Shown one piece after another: positions 7,718 to 15,504 of a DNA stretch of 64,000 bases. The notes under the pieces were generated by a model. The model had not been told where the DNA came from. It ran no database searches and saw nothing but the letters and a program-made list of their open reading frames with translations. The stretch spans positions 62,001-126,000 of the forward strand of contig NZ_VTSX01000013.1 in assembly GCF_008329705.1 (NCBI RefSeq), written 5' to 3'. This stretch comes from Chryseobacterium sp. SN22. GTDB lineage: Bacteria; Bacteroidota; Bacteroidia; Flavobacteriales; Weeksellaceae. A program made the position numbers and the translations under genes. Position 1 is the first letter of the stretch; the number at the start of each line of letters is the position of its first letter.

Positions 7718-9052
7718 ATGGCTTCGAAATTCAATTATCCGGCAGAGATTAAAGGAAAAAGAAAATTATATTCACTGTTTAATGGGGTAAAAGATCCCTT
7801 GGGCGTCATCAGCGGAAATCATGCGATCGCAGGCGATACTTACTACCTGAAAGCTACTTTAACGGATAAGAAATTCATCTTTACGCAGGATAAGGAGTTT
7901 ATCGAATATATTTTAAAGCAGAATCATAAAAACTATTTCAAATCGGAGATACAATCCGTCACACTGGGGAAATATCTTGGCAATGGCCTGCTGACCAACA
8001 ACGGAAAAGACTGGCTCCAACAGCGAAGGCTGATCCAGCCCGGCTTCAGCAAAGTGAAAATTGCGAATCTGGTTTCTATTATGGATGAGGAAATTGATAA
8101 AGCATTCGGGCCGTTTGATCAGGAACCGGAAATAGACCTGTACGTCTTTTTTCATACACTGGCTTTCAACATCGTCGCCAAAACCCTGTTCAGCTCGGAT
8201 ATCGATGAAACTGAAATAAAGGAATTAGGGAAAATCATTACTGAAGTTCAGGAAGTTTTTGCAAAAGAAGTAAGGATTCCGTTTTACACACAGATCCTGA
8301 AAGCCTCCGGGGTTATTGGGAAAACCATGAGAAAAAGCGAAAGGTCAAAAGCCATTATCCAGAGCGTACTGGATAAACGCCGGAATTCGGGAGAGGAAAA
8401 GAATGATCTGCTGGATATGCTGATTCAATCCAGGTATGAAGATACCCAGCTTCCGATGTCCGACAAGCAGCTCGTGGATGAAATGCTGATCCTTTTCATT
8501 GCCGGGCATGAAACCACCGCCAATGCTTTAAGCTTTATCTTTTTTGAAATCAGCCGCAATCCTGAAGCAGAGGAAAAATTAAGGTTGGAAATCTCGGAAG
8601 AAAGTGAAAATGCCTTCACTGCCGAAAGCCTGATGAAGAAATCCTTTACCACCAATATTATTAAGGAAGCCATGCGGCTGCATTCCCCGGCATGGGCCAT
8701 GGACCGCCAGGCTCTGGAAGACGACCGTTTCAAAGATTATTCCTGGGAAAAGGGGACTTTAATCATCCTTTATATTTCCGGCCTTCACCGGAACCCGAAG
8801 TACTGGGACCGTCCCGATGATTTTATTCCGGAACGTTTCGACGATGAAAATGCCCGCAATTTCGCTTATTACCCTTTCGGGGCCGGACCGCGTCTCTGCA
8901 TCGGCGAACATTTTGCCATGATGGAAATGACACTGATCGTCCGCAAATTCTACAACAGATACCATTTTCATTCCTATCAGCAGGAGCTGGAAAAAAAGGC
9001 ATTGGTTACTTTAAGAACGACCAGCCTGCCGGGTAAGATCATTAAAGTTTAA
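7718..9052 (+). CDS. Cytochrome P450
   Basis: A 444-residue soluble bacterial P450 monooxygenase without a membrane anchor. The I-helix oxygen-activation motif AGHETT is at 262-267, the K-helix ExxR is EAMR (317-320), the meander PERF is present, and the heme loop FGAGPRLCIGEHF carries the proximal Cys394. All landmarks are intact. No ferredoxin or reductase gene is adjacent, so redox partners must be encoded elsewhere. Family assignment within P450s and the substrate cannot be set from this context; the sequence resembles CYP102-like/CYP4-like self-standing P450 domains in bacteria. The gene is probably transcribed alone. Confidence 0.92.
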   Translation: MASKFNYPAEIKGKRKLYSLFNGVKDPLGVISGNHAIAGDTYYLKATLTDKKFIFTQDKEFIEYILKQNHKNYFKSEIQSVTLGKYLGNGLLTNNGKDWLQQRRLIQPGFSKVKIANLVSIMDEEIDKAFGPFDQEPEIDLYVFFHTLAFNIVAKTLFSSDIDETEIKELGKIITEVQEVFAKEVRIPFYTQILKASGVIGKTMRKSERSKAIIQSVLDKRRNSGEEKNDLLDMLIQSRYEDTQLPMSDKQLVDEMLILFIAGHETTANALSFIFFEISRNPEAEEKLRLEISEESENAFTAESLMKKSFTTNIIKEAMRLHSPAWAMDRQALEDDRFKDYSWEKGTLIILYISGLHRNPKYWDRPDDFIPERFDDENARNFAYYPFGAGPRLCIGEHFAMMEMTLIVRKFYNRYHFHSYQQELEKKALVTLRTTSLPGKIIKV

Positions 9053-9154
9053 TCTATTTCAGAAAATTGGGGGACCTTAATTTCAGAATTAAAAATAATT
9101 AACCTGATTTACAACCACTTACATAATTGATAAATATTTTTCCACTACTTTGTA

Positions 9155-9186
9155 TTGCATAATACCATTTTAATTATATATCTTTG
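9155..9186 (+). promoter_or_regulatory. Promoter of the PadR/PspC operon
   Basis: A -33 TTG (9155-9157), a 21-nt spacer and -7 TATCTTTG (9179-9186) give a good Bacteroidetes promoter. The transcript would carry an 75-nt leader before the PadR ATG. Confidence 0.5.
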
Positions 9187-9266
9187 TAATGTAAAATCGG
9201 AGAAGGTTCTGCTGGCCGGGTTCCTGATTCGAAGATTATATAACTAATTAACAAAACTTATTAAAG

Positions 9267-9596
9267 ATGAATACCGAAAATACCAAAGCGCAAATGCGGA
9301 AAGGGATTCTGGAATTCTGTATTTTAAGCCTGATCAATCACCGCGAGATGTATGTTTCCGACCTGATCGATGAGCTGAAAAAAGGAAAGCTGGACGTTGT
9401 GGAAGGAACCCTCTACCCTCTTTTAACCCGATTGAAGAACGGCGAGTTTCTTTCCTACCGATGGGAGGAATCTACAGGAGGACCACCCAGAAAATATTAC
9501 CAGATTACGGAAAAAGGAAAACTGTTCTTAGGAGAACTTCAGAATACCTGGAACGATTTGACAGATTCAGTTAACCAAATCACTCAAAAACATTAA
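9267..9596 (+). CDS. PadR family transcriptional regulator
   Basis: A 109-residue winged-helix repressor of the PadR type. The start MRKGILEFCILSLI, the YPLLTRL recognition segment (as in VVEGTLYPLLTRL) and the wing sequence GPPRKYYQITEKG are all diagnostic. It is 10 nt upstream of the PspC-domain gene, with which it surely forms an operon. PadR next to a membrane protein with PspC and HAAS-like regions is a common Bacteroidetes and Firmicutes pairing. It is probably a self-regulated envelope-stress switch, but the inducer is unknown. Confidence 0.9.
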   Translation: MNTENTKAQMRKGILEFCILSLINHREMYVSDLIDELKKGKLDVVEGTLYPLLTRLKNGEFLSYRWEESTGGPPRKYYQITEKGKLFLGELQNTWNDLTDSVNQITQKH

Positions 9597-9606
9597 AAAC
9601 AAAGCT

Positions 9607-11325
9607 ATGAACAAAACACTCTCAATAGGACTTGCCGGTTTTTCTTTTACTATAGAAGAACATGCTTATATAAAACTGAGCGATTACCTGAATGCACTGA
9701 GAAGCTCACTGGATGCTTCAGAAGCGGACGAGGTAATGCACGATATAGAAATCAGAATGGTGGAAATCTTCAGGGATTCCATGGCAAAACGTGAAGTAAT
9801 CAACGATTCGGATGTAGAAAGGGTAATTGCCCAGATCGGAAGTCCTGAAAAGATCGAAGAGCAGGAAGAAGCGTATTATTCTGAGAAAAATACAAAGAGA
9901 ACAAGCAGTGCAGGAACGGAATATTCCGATAAAAAGCAACTTTTCCGTGATCCTGAAAGACAGAAGATTGCCGGGGTTTGTGCCGGTCTGGCCGCTTACT
10001 TCGGAATGGATATTACCACGATGAGACTGATTTGGGTCGGAGCATTTTTATTCCTCTGGGTAGCACCGGGATCTTCTTTTCTGGTAATCCTTCTTTATTT
10101 CATCCTTTGGGCGGTGCTCCCGAAAGCTGAAACAGCATCCGATTTTCTTAAAATGAAAGGAAAACCGCTGAACTTCGATAACCTAAAGGAAGAATCCAGC
10201 AAGCTGGTACAGTTTGCGAATGAAACGACCACAAGAGCAGGCGAAATCTATATCGAAAACAAACCTTACATCAACAACGCAGGCAACGGCGTATGGAATG
10301 TTCTAAAATACATTATCGGTGCATTCTTCGCTTTGATGGCTGTAGGATCTATTATCGGAGTGTTTGTCGTGTTCGGGCTTTTCGGGATCGACTCTGACTT
10401 CCCGGGTGCCAGCGAAATTAAGTTCTATTTTGATGACAACGGATTGTACAGTGTTTTGACGGCAATGATTATCATCGGATCGCTGATTCCTGCACTAATC
10501 TTTAGCTTATTGAGCATCAAGATTTTCTCTCCTAAAACCAAACTGAGAAATGTAGGGTGGGTATTAGGTGCCTTGTTTCTTACCCTGATCGGATTGGGAA
10601 CTTATTTCGGAGTAAGTATGGCAAAGAGAGAAATGATCTTTAAAGGGCACAAAGAAGATACGGAAGAAATTTCCATCAATACTACATCGGATACGATCTA
10701 TGCAGACTTTAAGCAGGTAACTATTCCTCAGAACTTTACCGCCTATGATGATGATCTTTACTCTGACAGGCTTTCCGTTTACCATAAAGACTGGATCCAC
10801 GTAGATGTAACGAGAAAGGCTGATGTAAAAACACCGTATCTGATCATCAAAAAAGAAGCTAAAGGATACAATCTTCCACTGAATGTAAGCGTTCCGGTAG
10901 ATGTCATCAACAATAAAATCATCTTTCCGAATTATATCAAATATCCTTACGACCACCGATTCAGAGATTACAGCATAGATTATGAACTGGTACTTCCTAT
11001 GAAAACCGTAGTGATTCCGGTAAAACAGGACGGCATCAGCTTCGATGGGGATCTTAATGCAGACGGCGTCAATGATAACGATCAGGAGAAAGATGAAAAC
11101 GGAAACATCAAAATCGGGGAAAATAAAATCACGGTAAACGGTTCTACGATAGAATACAATTCCGATGACGAAGACAGCATCATCGTAAACGGAAAAAAAG
11201 TAGCCAGCGATGAGGCAGACCACGTGATCGACTCGATGAAGCACAGCATCAAAAAGATGAAAGGAGCCAATATCGACTTCAAGGTGAATAAAGATAAAAA
11301 TGAAATTTCCATACAAACCAAATAA
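9607..11325 (+). CDS. PspC domain-containing membrane protein
   Basis: A 572-residue protein. An N-terminal soluble region (about 1-95) resembles the HAAS-type domain found with PadR regulators (LSDYLNALRSSLDASEADEV...VIAQIGSPEKIEEQEE). A PspC domain follows at about 115-180 (RDPERQKIAGVCAGLAAYFG, then a transmembrane helix), with further membrane helices near 240-340. A long C-terminal extracytoplasmic region is rich in acidic residues and Asn (DADGVNDNDQEKDENGN). It is the second gene of the PadR operon. PspC proteins act in envelope stress; the exact role here is not known. Confidence 0.85.
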   Translation: MNKTLSIGLAGFSFTIEEHAYIKLSDYLNALRSSLDASEADEVMHDIEIRMVEIFRDSMAKREVINDSDVERVIAQIGSPEKIEEQEEAYYSEKNTKRTSSAGTEYSDKKQLFRDPERQKIAGVCAGLAAYFGMDITTMRLIWVGAFLFLWVAPGSSFLVILLYFILWAVLPKAETASDFLKMKGKPLNFDNLKEESSKLVQFANETTTRAGEIYIENKPYINNAGNGVWNVLKYIIGAFFALMAVGSIIGVFVVFGLFGIDSDFPGASEIKFYFDDNGLYSVLTAMIIIGSLIPALIFSLLSIKIFSPKTKLRNVGWVLGALFLTLIGLGTYFGVSMAKREMIFKGHKEDTEEISINTTSDTIYADFKQVTIPQNFTAYDDDLYSDRLSVYHKDWIHVDVTRKADVKTPYLIIKKEAKGYNLPLNVSVPVDVINNKIIFPNYIKYPYDHRFRDYSIDYELVLPMKTVVIPVKQDGISFDGDLNADGVNDNDQEKDENGNIKIGENKITVNGSTIEYNSDDEDSIIVNGKKVASDEADHVIDSMKHSIKKMKGANIDFKVNKDKNEISIQTK

Positions 11326-11332
11326 CTAAACT

Positions 11333-11398
11333 TCAGAGAGTGGCAGAAGGTGTGGACGGATAACCCAAACGTTTGAAATTCACACCCTTCTTCTCTCA
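11333..11398 (+). terminator. Probable terminator after the PspC gene
   Basis: A long imperfect inverted repeat: GAGAGTGGCAGAAGGTGTG pairs loosely with CACACCCTTCTTCTCTC about 25 nt later, followed by A/T-rich sequence. It lies just after the PspC stop. The U tract is weak. Confidence 0.45.
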
Positions 11399-11449
11399 GA
11401 AAAATAAAAAAAATGTAAAAATTTAATTCTTCATTTCAGGAAAAATATT

Positions 11450-11457
11450 TACATTTG
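11450..11457 (+). promoter_or_regulatory. -7 promoter element of the 20-residue peptide gene
   Basis: TACATTTG is an exact TAnnTTTG match and would start transcription near 11464, about 43 nt before the small ATG at 11507. The -33 region is only T-rich. Confidence 0.5.
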
Positions 11458-11506
11458 TCTAGTAAAAATAATAACCAAAAACACTCATAAAAAATATTAA
11501 ACGATT

Positions 11507-11569
11507 ATGGTACAACTGGCATTAGAAATTGTAATGAAAATTGTTGATTTAATCAGCAGTCTGTTTTAA
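11507..11569 (+). CDS. 20-residue amphipathic peptide (PSM-like in pattern)
   Basis: This short frame encodes MVQLALEIVMKIVDLISSLF. Polar residues Q3, E7, K11, D14 and S17/S18 are spaced 3-4 apart, so a helix would have one polar and one strongly hydrophobic face. That is the pattern of phenol-soluble modulins, delta-toxin and some membrane-acting toxins. There is no leader, Gly-Gly site or Cys. The frame sits between a perfect -7 box (11450-11457) and a clean terminator (11597-11630), so it looks like a dedicated transcript. Translation and function are inferred. Confidence 0.45.
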   Translation: MVQLALEIVMKIVDLISSLF

Positions 11570-11586
11570 GAGCGATAATATTTCAA

Positions 11587-11594
11587 TATATTTG
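11587..11594 (+). promoter_or_regulatory. -7 promoter element of the acyltransferase gene
   Basis: TATATTTG matches TAnnTTTG. It would start transcription at about 11600, right at the terminator hairpin that ends the peptide transcript, leaving a leader of about 40 nt before the ATG at 11644. Confidence 0.4.
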
Positions 11595-11596
11595 TA

Positions 11597-11630
11597 AAGT
11601 ATAACCACTTTGGTTATACTTTTTTGTTTT
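11597..11630 (+). terminator. Rho-independent terminator after the small peptide gene
   Basis: A perfect 10-bp stem AAGTATAACC / GGTTATACTT with loop ACTTT and a TTTTTGTTTT tail. Because it overlaps the putative start of the acyltransferase transcript, it could also attenuate that gene. Confidence 0.75.
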
Positions 11631-11643
11631 TAATCGAAATGTT

Positions 11644-12246
11644 ATGAAAAAGCTGATTGGCAAACTGCTGTTAAAATTAATGGGCTGGAAAGTCGTCCTG
11701 CAAGGCGATGCAGCCAGCCTGGACCGATGTATCCTGGTTGTGGCACCGCATACCCACAATATGGAATACATCCTTGGGAATCTTGCCTATTGGTCGCTGG
11801 GAAAACCGTTGAAAATCATCATTAAAGATGCCCATACCAAAGCATGGTACGGTGGAATCGTAAAAGGGCTTGGCGGAATCGGGATCGACCGCAGCCGGAA
11901 AAACGACCTGATCAATTTTGTGGCAGAGCAGTTTGCAAAAGACGATTTCAGCCTGGTAATCACCCCGGAAGGTACCCGTAGCTGGGTTCCGAAATGGCGA
12001 AAAGGATTCTACCACATGGCATTGGCAGCAAAAGTCCCGATTGTTCTGGCAGCAGGGGATTTTAAAAGAAATACCATTTTCTTAGGTTATACCATTCCTT
12101 ACGAACGACTTGTTTCGGTACCATTTACCGAAATCATGAGAGAAATCCAGGACTATTATGTTAAAAACGACATCGGCCCGAAAATCCCCGAAAACTGGAA
12201 CCCGAACATCATGGGCACCGATTCCGAAACAACAGCCGGCAACTAG
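11644..12246 (+). CDS. PlsC-like 1-acyl-glycerol-3-phosphate acyltransferase family protein
   Basis: A 200-residue membrane-associated acyltransferase of the LPLAT/AGPAT superfamily. Motif I reads PHTHNMEY (H36 and E41), a variant in which the Asp of HX4D is Glu. Motif III is TPEGTRS (108-114), followed by WRKGFYHMALAAKVPIV. This short variant, with PHTHNME and TPEGTRS, is common in Bacteroidetes; the acceptor (lysophosphatidate or other lipid) is unproven. The C-terminal tail is hydrophilic. The neighbours do not specify its pathway. Confidence 0.85.
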   Translation: MKKLIGKLLLKLMGWKVVLQGDAASLDRCILVVAPHTHNMEYILGNLAYWSLGKPLKIIIKDAHTKAWYGGIVKGLGGIGIDRSRKNDLINFVAEQFAKDDFSLVITPEGTRSWVPKWRKGFYHMALAAKVPIVLAAGDFKRNTIFLGYTIPYERLVSVPFTEIMREIQDYYVKNDIGPKIPENWNPNIMGTDSETTAGN

Positions 12247-12275
12247 CTACTGGCTACTGGCTACTGGCTACTGGC
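12246..12275. repeat. Tandem repeat of GCTACTG, four copies
   Basis: Four perfect head-to-tail copies of the 7-mer GCTACTG directly follow the stop codon of the acyltransferase gene, before A/T-rich sequence. It is likely a slippage product and could vary between strains. Confidence 0.85.
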
Positions 12276-12313
12276 AAAATTATTCATTACCTATTACTAA
12301 TTACTCATAAAAG

Positions 12314-12748
12314 ATGTATATTAAAGATCAACCGAAGGAAGAAGTACTGGCATTTATCAACAGCTGGGGCGGTGAAACCTTCGCCAAAACACTGGAAATC
12401 CGTTTTACGGATATTGATGTTGAGAATGAAACCTTAACCGCTACCATGCCGGTTCTTCCCAGGATTCATCAGCCTTTCGGGATTATGCACGGCGGGGCAA
12501 GCTGTGTACTGGCCGAAACCATGGGTTCGAGCCTCTCCAATATCTTTATCGACGGCGAAAAATATTTCGGCGTAGGCACCAACATCAATACCAACCATCT
12601 GAAAAGCAAAAAAGACGGAACGGTAACGGCTGTAGCGCGGTTTATCCGAAAAGGTAAAACCATGCACGTCTCCGAAATCGAGATCCGCGACGAAAAACAA
12701 GTATTGATCAGCCATACGACGATGACCAATACCATCATCAGGAAATAG
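12314..12748 (+). CDS. PaaI-family thioesterase, probable DHNA-CoA thioesterase of menaquinone synthesis
   Basis: A 144-residue hotdog thioesterase. The diagnostic GIMHGGASCVLAETMGS (residues 57-73) has HGG and the catalytic Glu68 on the central helix. VGTNINTNHLKSKKDG is the strand typical of the MenI/EntH/PaaI subgroup. It lies about 350 nt upstream of menF on the same strand. Together with family resemblance this makes hydrolysis of 1,4-dihydroxy-2-naphthoyl-CoA its most likely role, but that is inferred. A hairpin terminator follows immediately, so it is not in the same transcript as menF. Confidence 0.85.
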   Translation: MYIKDQPKEEVLAFINSWGGETFAKTLEIRFTDIDVENETLTATMPVLPRIHQPFGIMHGGASCVLAETMGSSLSNIFIDGEKYFGVGTNINTNHLKSKKDGTVTAVARFIRKGKTMHVSEIEIRDEKQVLISHTTMTNTIIRK

Positions 12749-12768
12749 AATCCGATAGATTAAAATAT

Positions 12769-12796
12769 AAAGCTCAAAAAAATTGAGCTTTTTTTA
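12769..12796 (+). terminator. Rho-independent terminator after the PaaI thioesterase
   Basis: Stem AAAGCTCAA / TTGAGCTTT with an A-rich loop and a TTTT tail, about 20 nt after the stop codon. Confidence 0.8.
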
Positions 12797-12988
12797 TGTG
12801 CTGACTGCAACCTTTGCATTTTTCTGCATCTTATAAGAAATAATGTTCTGAACCGGCTGGATGATTTTAAAAGCAACCAGACTCATTTTGGATTTGCTCT
12901 TGGAGTCCAATACCGGATGTTCAGGCGTTTCTGCTTTCTGCCGAATATCAGCAGTATCATATAAAAAATATTTCGCTAAAAAACCCTG
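12794..12988 (-). pseudogene. Possible gene fragment, unrecognised
   Basis: On the minus strand, 64 codons stay open between two stops. They read like protein: FLAKYFLYDTADIRQKAETP, then EHPVLDSKSKSKMSLVAFKI, then IQPVQNIISYKMQKN. The only ATG (MSLVAFK) would give 30 residues. There is no proper start for the longer stretch, and it fills a 350-nt gap before the menF promoter. I do not recognise the family. It may be the C-terminal remains of a lost gene or chance; codon usage would help decide. Confidence 0.25.
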
Positions 12989-12996
12989 ACTTTAAT

Positions 12997-13027
12997 TTTG
13001 AGATTTTTAAGACGAATAATACCTTTG
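12997..13027 (+). promoter_or_regulatory. Promoter of menF
   Basis: TTTG (12997-13000), exactly 19 nt, then TACCTTTG (13020-13027): a textbook Bacteroidetes TTTG-N19-TAnnTTTG promoter. Transcription would start near 13033, about 65 nt before the menF ATG. Confidence 0.7.
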
Positions 13028-13097
13028 CACAAAGAAAAATCAGCTTCGGAATTTCCTATATCCTTTCCAACTCTGATCTCTGCAAATCCTTTAGACA

Positions 13098-14066
13098 ATG
13101 ATTTATTTCAAATTTCCATTCGACGAGAAACTGTATTCCACTAATGAAAGCTCCGGACAAAAAAATATCGGATTTTACGCTTTTGACGGTCTAAACCAAA
13201 TAGAATTTACCGGAAATATTGTTGAAGTAAAAGCCGGAGATTCTGAAAAAATAAGGGTTTCAAGCAAAAACCTCTTTAAAGACCAAAGCGGCTTTGCTGT
13301 CGAAACCAAAGCGGAATATCTCCGTCAACTGGAAAAAACCATTGAGATTATCAAAGAAAACGAACTTCCGAAACTTGTCTATTCAAGAAGGAAAATATTC
13401 ACCGGCTTTAATGAAATCGATCTGGAAAACAGCTTTAAAAACCTATGCCGGACCTATCCGAATGCTTTCCGGTATATTTTTATAAATGGCAGAAATTCAT
13501 GGATGGGGGCTTTTTCCGAAGTACTTGGAAAGTTCCACAAGAAAACACACGAATTTGAAACCATGAGCCTTGCCGGAACGCTCCCTGTTTCGGAAAGCTG
13601 GTCGAAAAAGGAAATTGAAGAGCAGAAGCCGGTCACCCTTTATATCAGGAATATTTTAAAAAAATATTCCGAAAACACCGATGAATCCGAAACTTATGAT
13701 CATGTCTCAGGGAATATCAAGCATCTCCGTACTGATTTTAAGGCCAAGATACGGCCGGAAGACCTTGATGCTATTATTCAGGAGCTGCACCCTACGCCGG
13801 CGGTCTGCGGCATTCCGAAAGAATTCTGTAAAGAAAGTATTCAGAAGCTTGAAAAATTTCCCCGGGAACTCTATGCCGGTTATATTAAAATAGAAACCGG
13901 AGACATGGTCCAGTACTTTGTTAACCTCCGGTGTGCCAGGCTTTATCGAAATTCCGTTCATGTATTTGTCGGCGGCGGGATCACGGCTCAGAGCAGCCCG
14001 GAAAAAGAATGGACCGAAACCGAGCTGAAATCCGGAGCCATCCTGAAAAACCTAGTGGCTTCCTAA
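13098..14066 (+). CDS. menF: Isochorismate synthase / chorismate-binding enzyme MenF
   Basis: A 322-residue chorismate-binding-fold enzyme. Visible motifs include KLVYSRRK, FRYIFINGRNSWMGAFSE, the substrate-binding FETMSLAGTLP, ELHPTPAVCGIPKE, YAGYI and VFVGGGITAQSSPEKEW. The last contains the G-G-I-x-x-S-x-P-x-x-E-W signature of isochorismate synthases. It is shorter than E. coli MenF but typical for Bacteroidetes. It converts chorismate to isochorismate, the first step of menaquinone synthesis. menC lies 26 kb away at 40125-41129 and a likely DHNA-CoA thioesterase just upstream, so the pathway is dispersed in this genome. Confidence 0.9.
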   Translation: MIYFKFPFDEKLYSTNESSGQKNIGFYAFDGLNQIEFTGNIVEVKAGDSEKIRVSSKNLFKDQSGFAVETKAEYLRQLEKTIEIIKENELPKLVYSRRKIFTGFNEIDLENSFKNLCRTYPNAFRYIFINGRNSWMGAFSEVLGKFHKKTHEFETMSLAGTLPVSESWSKKEIEEQKPVTLYIRNILKKYSENTDESETYDHVSGNIKHLRTDFKAKIRPEDLDAIIQELHPTPAVCGIPKEFCKESIQKLEKFPRELYAGYIKIETGDMVQYFVNLRCARLYRNSVHVFVGGGITAQSSPEKEWTETELKSGAILKNLVAS

Positions 14067-14136
14067 TTGGATTTCCGAAACCTTATGGTGAGTGGATAAA
14101 TGTCCACTTCTTTTTACTAAAACTGGTGTAGCAATA

Positions 14137-14160
14137 GGCGCTGAGGCACTTGAAGCCCCA
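14137..14160. repeat. REP-1 family copy (degenerate)
   Basis: The sequence GGCGCTGAGGCACTTGAAGC plus CCC matches the window-wide REP-1 motif GGTGGCTGAG...GAAGCCACC with changes at both ends. It lies inside two overlapping short frames that I do not accept as genes. Confidence 0.55.
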
Positions 14161-14424
14161 TTACCATCCGTCAAATTCGTAAAATATGTAGGCGATTTTG
14201 CCACAAAAATCATAAAAACCATTGATGCTGAAAAGCACAGAGGTTTAAAAAGATCTTTGATTTTTATTCTCGGCGCCGGCTGAAAACAGTGGAATCTATG
14301 GGAGATCTTTTGCCATCCATAGAAATCAAAACGCAATCTTTATATGCTTCCTCTAATACTGCTCAGATTACTCCAAAGATAAAACATCGTGTTAGTTTTT
14401 TAAATTAATGTTTCCCAGCATGTC

Positions 14425-14508
14425 TCTCATCCCGCAGAAATCTAAACTCTAATTTTTCCACGCGATTCTCTAATACTAGATTTAGATCCCCTGCGGGGAT
14501 GACAAACT
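14425..14508. repeat. REP-2 family copy, long imperfect palindrome
   Basis: The right arm reads GATTCTCTAATACTAGATTT then AGATCCCCTGCGGGGATGAC. The left arm reads CATCCCGCAGAAATCTAAAC, close to its reverse complement. The two arms would form a long hairpin. Related copies occur at 32745-32826 and 59350-59405. Region 14067-14657 otherwise holds a REP-1 copy at each side and no convincing gene. Confidence 0.65.
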
Positions 14509-14543
14509 TTGTGTTGAATTTTTATAAACAACAGTTAATACAT

Positions 14544-14570
14544 TGTTGGCTGAGCGGAGCCAAAACCTAC
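14544..14570. repeat. REP-1 family copy
   Basis: TTGGCTGAGCGGAGCCAAAA is a palindromic REP-1 copy (GGCTGAGCGGAGCC core), in the orientation opposite to the copies at 32654 and 55138. Confidence 0.6.
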
Positions 14571-14602
14571 CATCATCCATACAATACGTGTCATCAGTGC
14601 AA

Positions 14603-14632
14603 TAAAAAACCCCTTCCAAAACTGAAAGAGGC
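14603..14632 (-). terminator. Rho-independent terminator after the marC pair
   Basis: On the minus strand CCTCTTTC and GGAAGGGG form an 8-bp stem (with G-U pairs), followed by TTTTTTA. It lies 26 nt after the stop of the 64-residue gene. Confidence 0.65.
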
Positions 14633-14657
14633 CTATAACGATCAATAATTTTAAAAT

Positions 14658-14852
14658 TTATTTTTTTATGCCGATTTTGCTCCATGTATTCATTACAAAA
14701 AGCAACATCAGGCCGATCACTGCCGCAGCAATGGAAAATACAAACTTGGAGTTATCTTCAGACAGCATATCAGACTGCCAGTCAAGGGCATACACATTAA
14801 TCGCGATAAATACGATAAACACTACCAAAAATACTTTATAAAACTTCTGCAT
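14658..14852 (-). CDS. Small two-helix membrane protein
   Basis: 64 residues. An N-terminal hydrophobic helix (VFLVVFIVFIAINVYAL) and a second (FVFSIAAAVIGLMLLFVMNT) flank a short polar loop containing LDWQSDMLSED. It lies 5 nt downstream of marC on the same strand and before a terminator, so it is the second gene of a two-gene operon. I do not recognise a family. The compact two-helix form and clear operon position make it a real gene rather than a chance frame. Confidence 0.65.
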   Translation of the reverse strand: MQKFYKVFLVVFIVFIAINVYALDWQSDMLSEDNSKFVFSIAAAVIGLMLLFVMNTWSKIGIKK

Positions 14853-14857
14853 GATTC

Positions 14858-15460
14858 TTAAAAATTAATATAATTCTGCACCAATTGTGCAAAGTTTGCT
14901 GTAAATAATTTAATGGAAATCGCCAGCAGGATAATCCCGAAAACCTTCTGCAGAATGGCCAATGTGGCATCTCCCATTTTCCGCTCCAGCCAGGTAGCCG
15001 ATTTCAACACCAAATATACGAAAATTGTATTGAGAATAATCCCAAAAATAATATTAATATCGTGAAATTCAGCTTTCAGGGACAGCGTGGTGGTTAAAGT
15101 TCCGGCACCTGCCACCAGAGGAAAGGCAATAGGAACAATGGAAGCGGCCTTCACTTCTGAGGTTTTGTTGATCTCAATACCCAGAATCATTTCCAAGGCA
15201 ATGATAAAAATCACAAAAGCACCGGCAATGGCAAATGAATTTACATCTACTCCGATAAACTTCAGGATTTTATTTCCTACAAAAAGAAAAACCAGCATAA
15301 TGGCCCCTGCAGTTAATGTCGCTTTTTCTGCTTCGATCTGCCCGTATTTCTGCTGCAGGCTTACGACAATCGGTATAGAACCGATAATATCAATCACGGC
15401 AAAGAGTACCATGAAACAGGTTACAATTTCTTTAATAGAAAAATGATTAAAAATTTCCAT
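14858..15460 (-). CDS. MarC family integral membrane protein
   Basis: A 200-residue, six-helix protein of the MarC/UPF0056 family. The conserved DIIGSIPIVVSL near residue 25 and FPLVAGAGTLTTTLSL near residue 113 are the two duplicated pore-like signatures. Despite its name the family is not clearly tied to drug resistance; transport function is unknown. It is followed after 5 nt by a small membrane protein and then by a terminator. Confidence 0.88.
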   Translation of the reverse strand: MEIFNHFSIKEIVTCFMVLFAVIDIIGSIPIVVSLQQKYGQIEAEKATLTAGAIMLVFLFVGNKILKFIGVDVNSFAIAGAFVIFIIALEMILGIEINKTSEVKAASIVPIAFPLVAGAGTLTTTLSLKAEFHDINIIFGIILNTIFVYLVLKSATWLERKMGDATLAILQKVFGIILLAISIKLFTANFAQLVQNYINF

Positions 15461-15504
15461 CTATTTGTTATTAAGAATTTCGCAAAAATATGAAAATAAA
15501 TCGA

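Noticed and set aside
12246..12275. Four GCTACTG repeats as a possible CRISPR or operator array
   Set aside because: Units are only 7 nt, head to tail, without spacers; simple slippage repeat.
14052..14336. Overlapping short frames of 63 and 94 codons on opposite strands
   Set aside because: Both run through a REP-1 copy, have no recognisable domain and no promoter; the protein-like look comes from the repeat.
14482..14685. A 67-codon minus frame
   Set aside because: It lies over REP-1, REP-2 and the terminator of the marC pair, so it is not coding.
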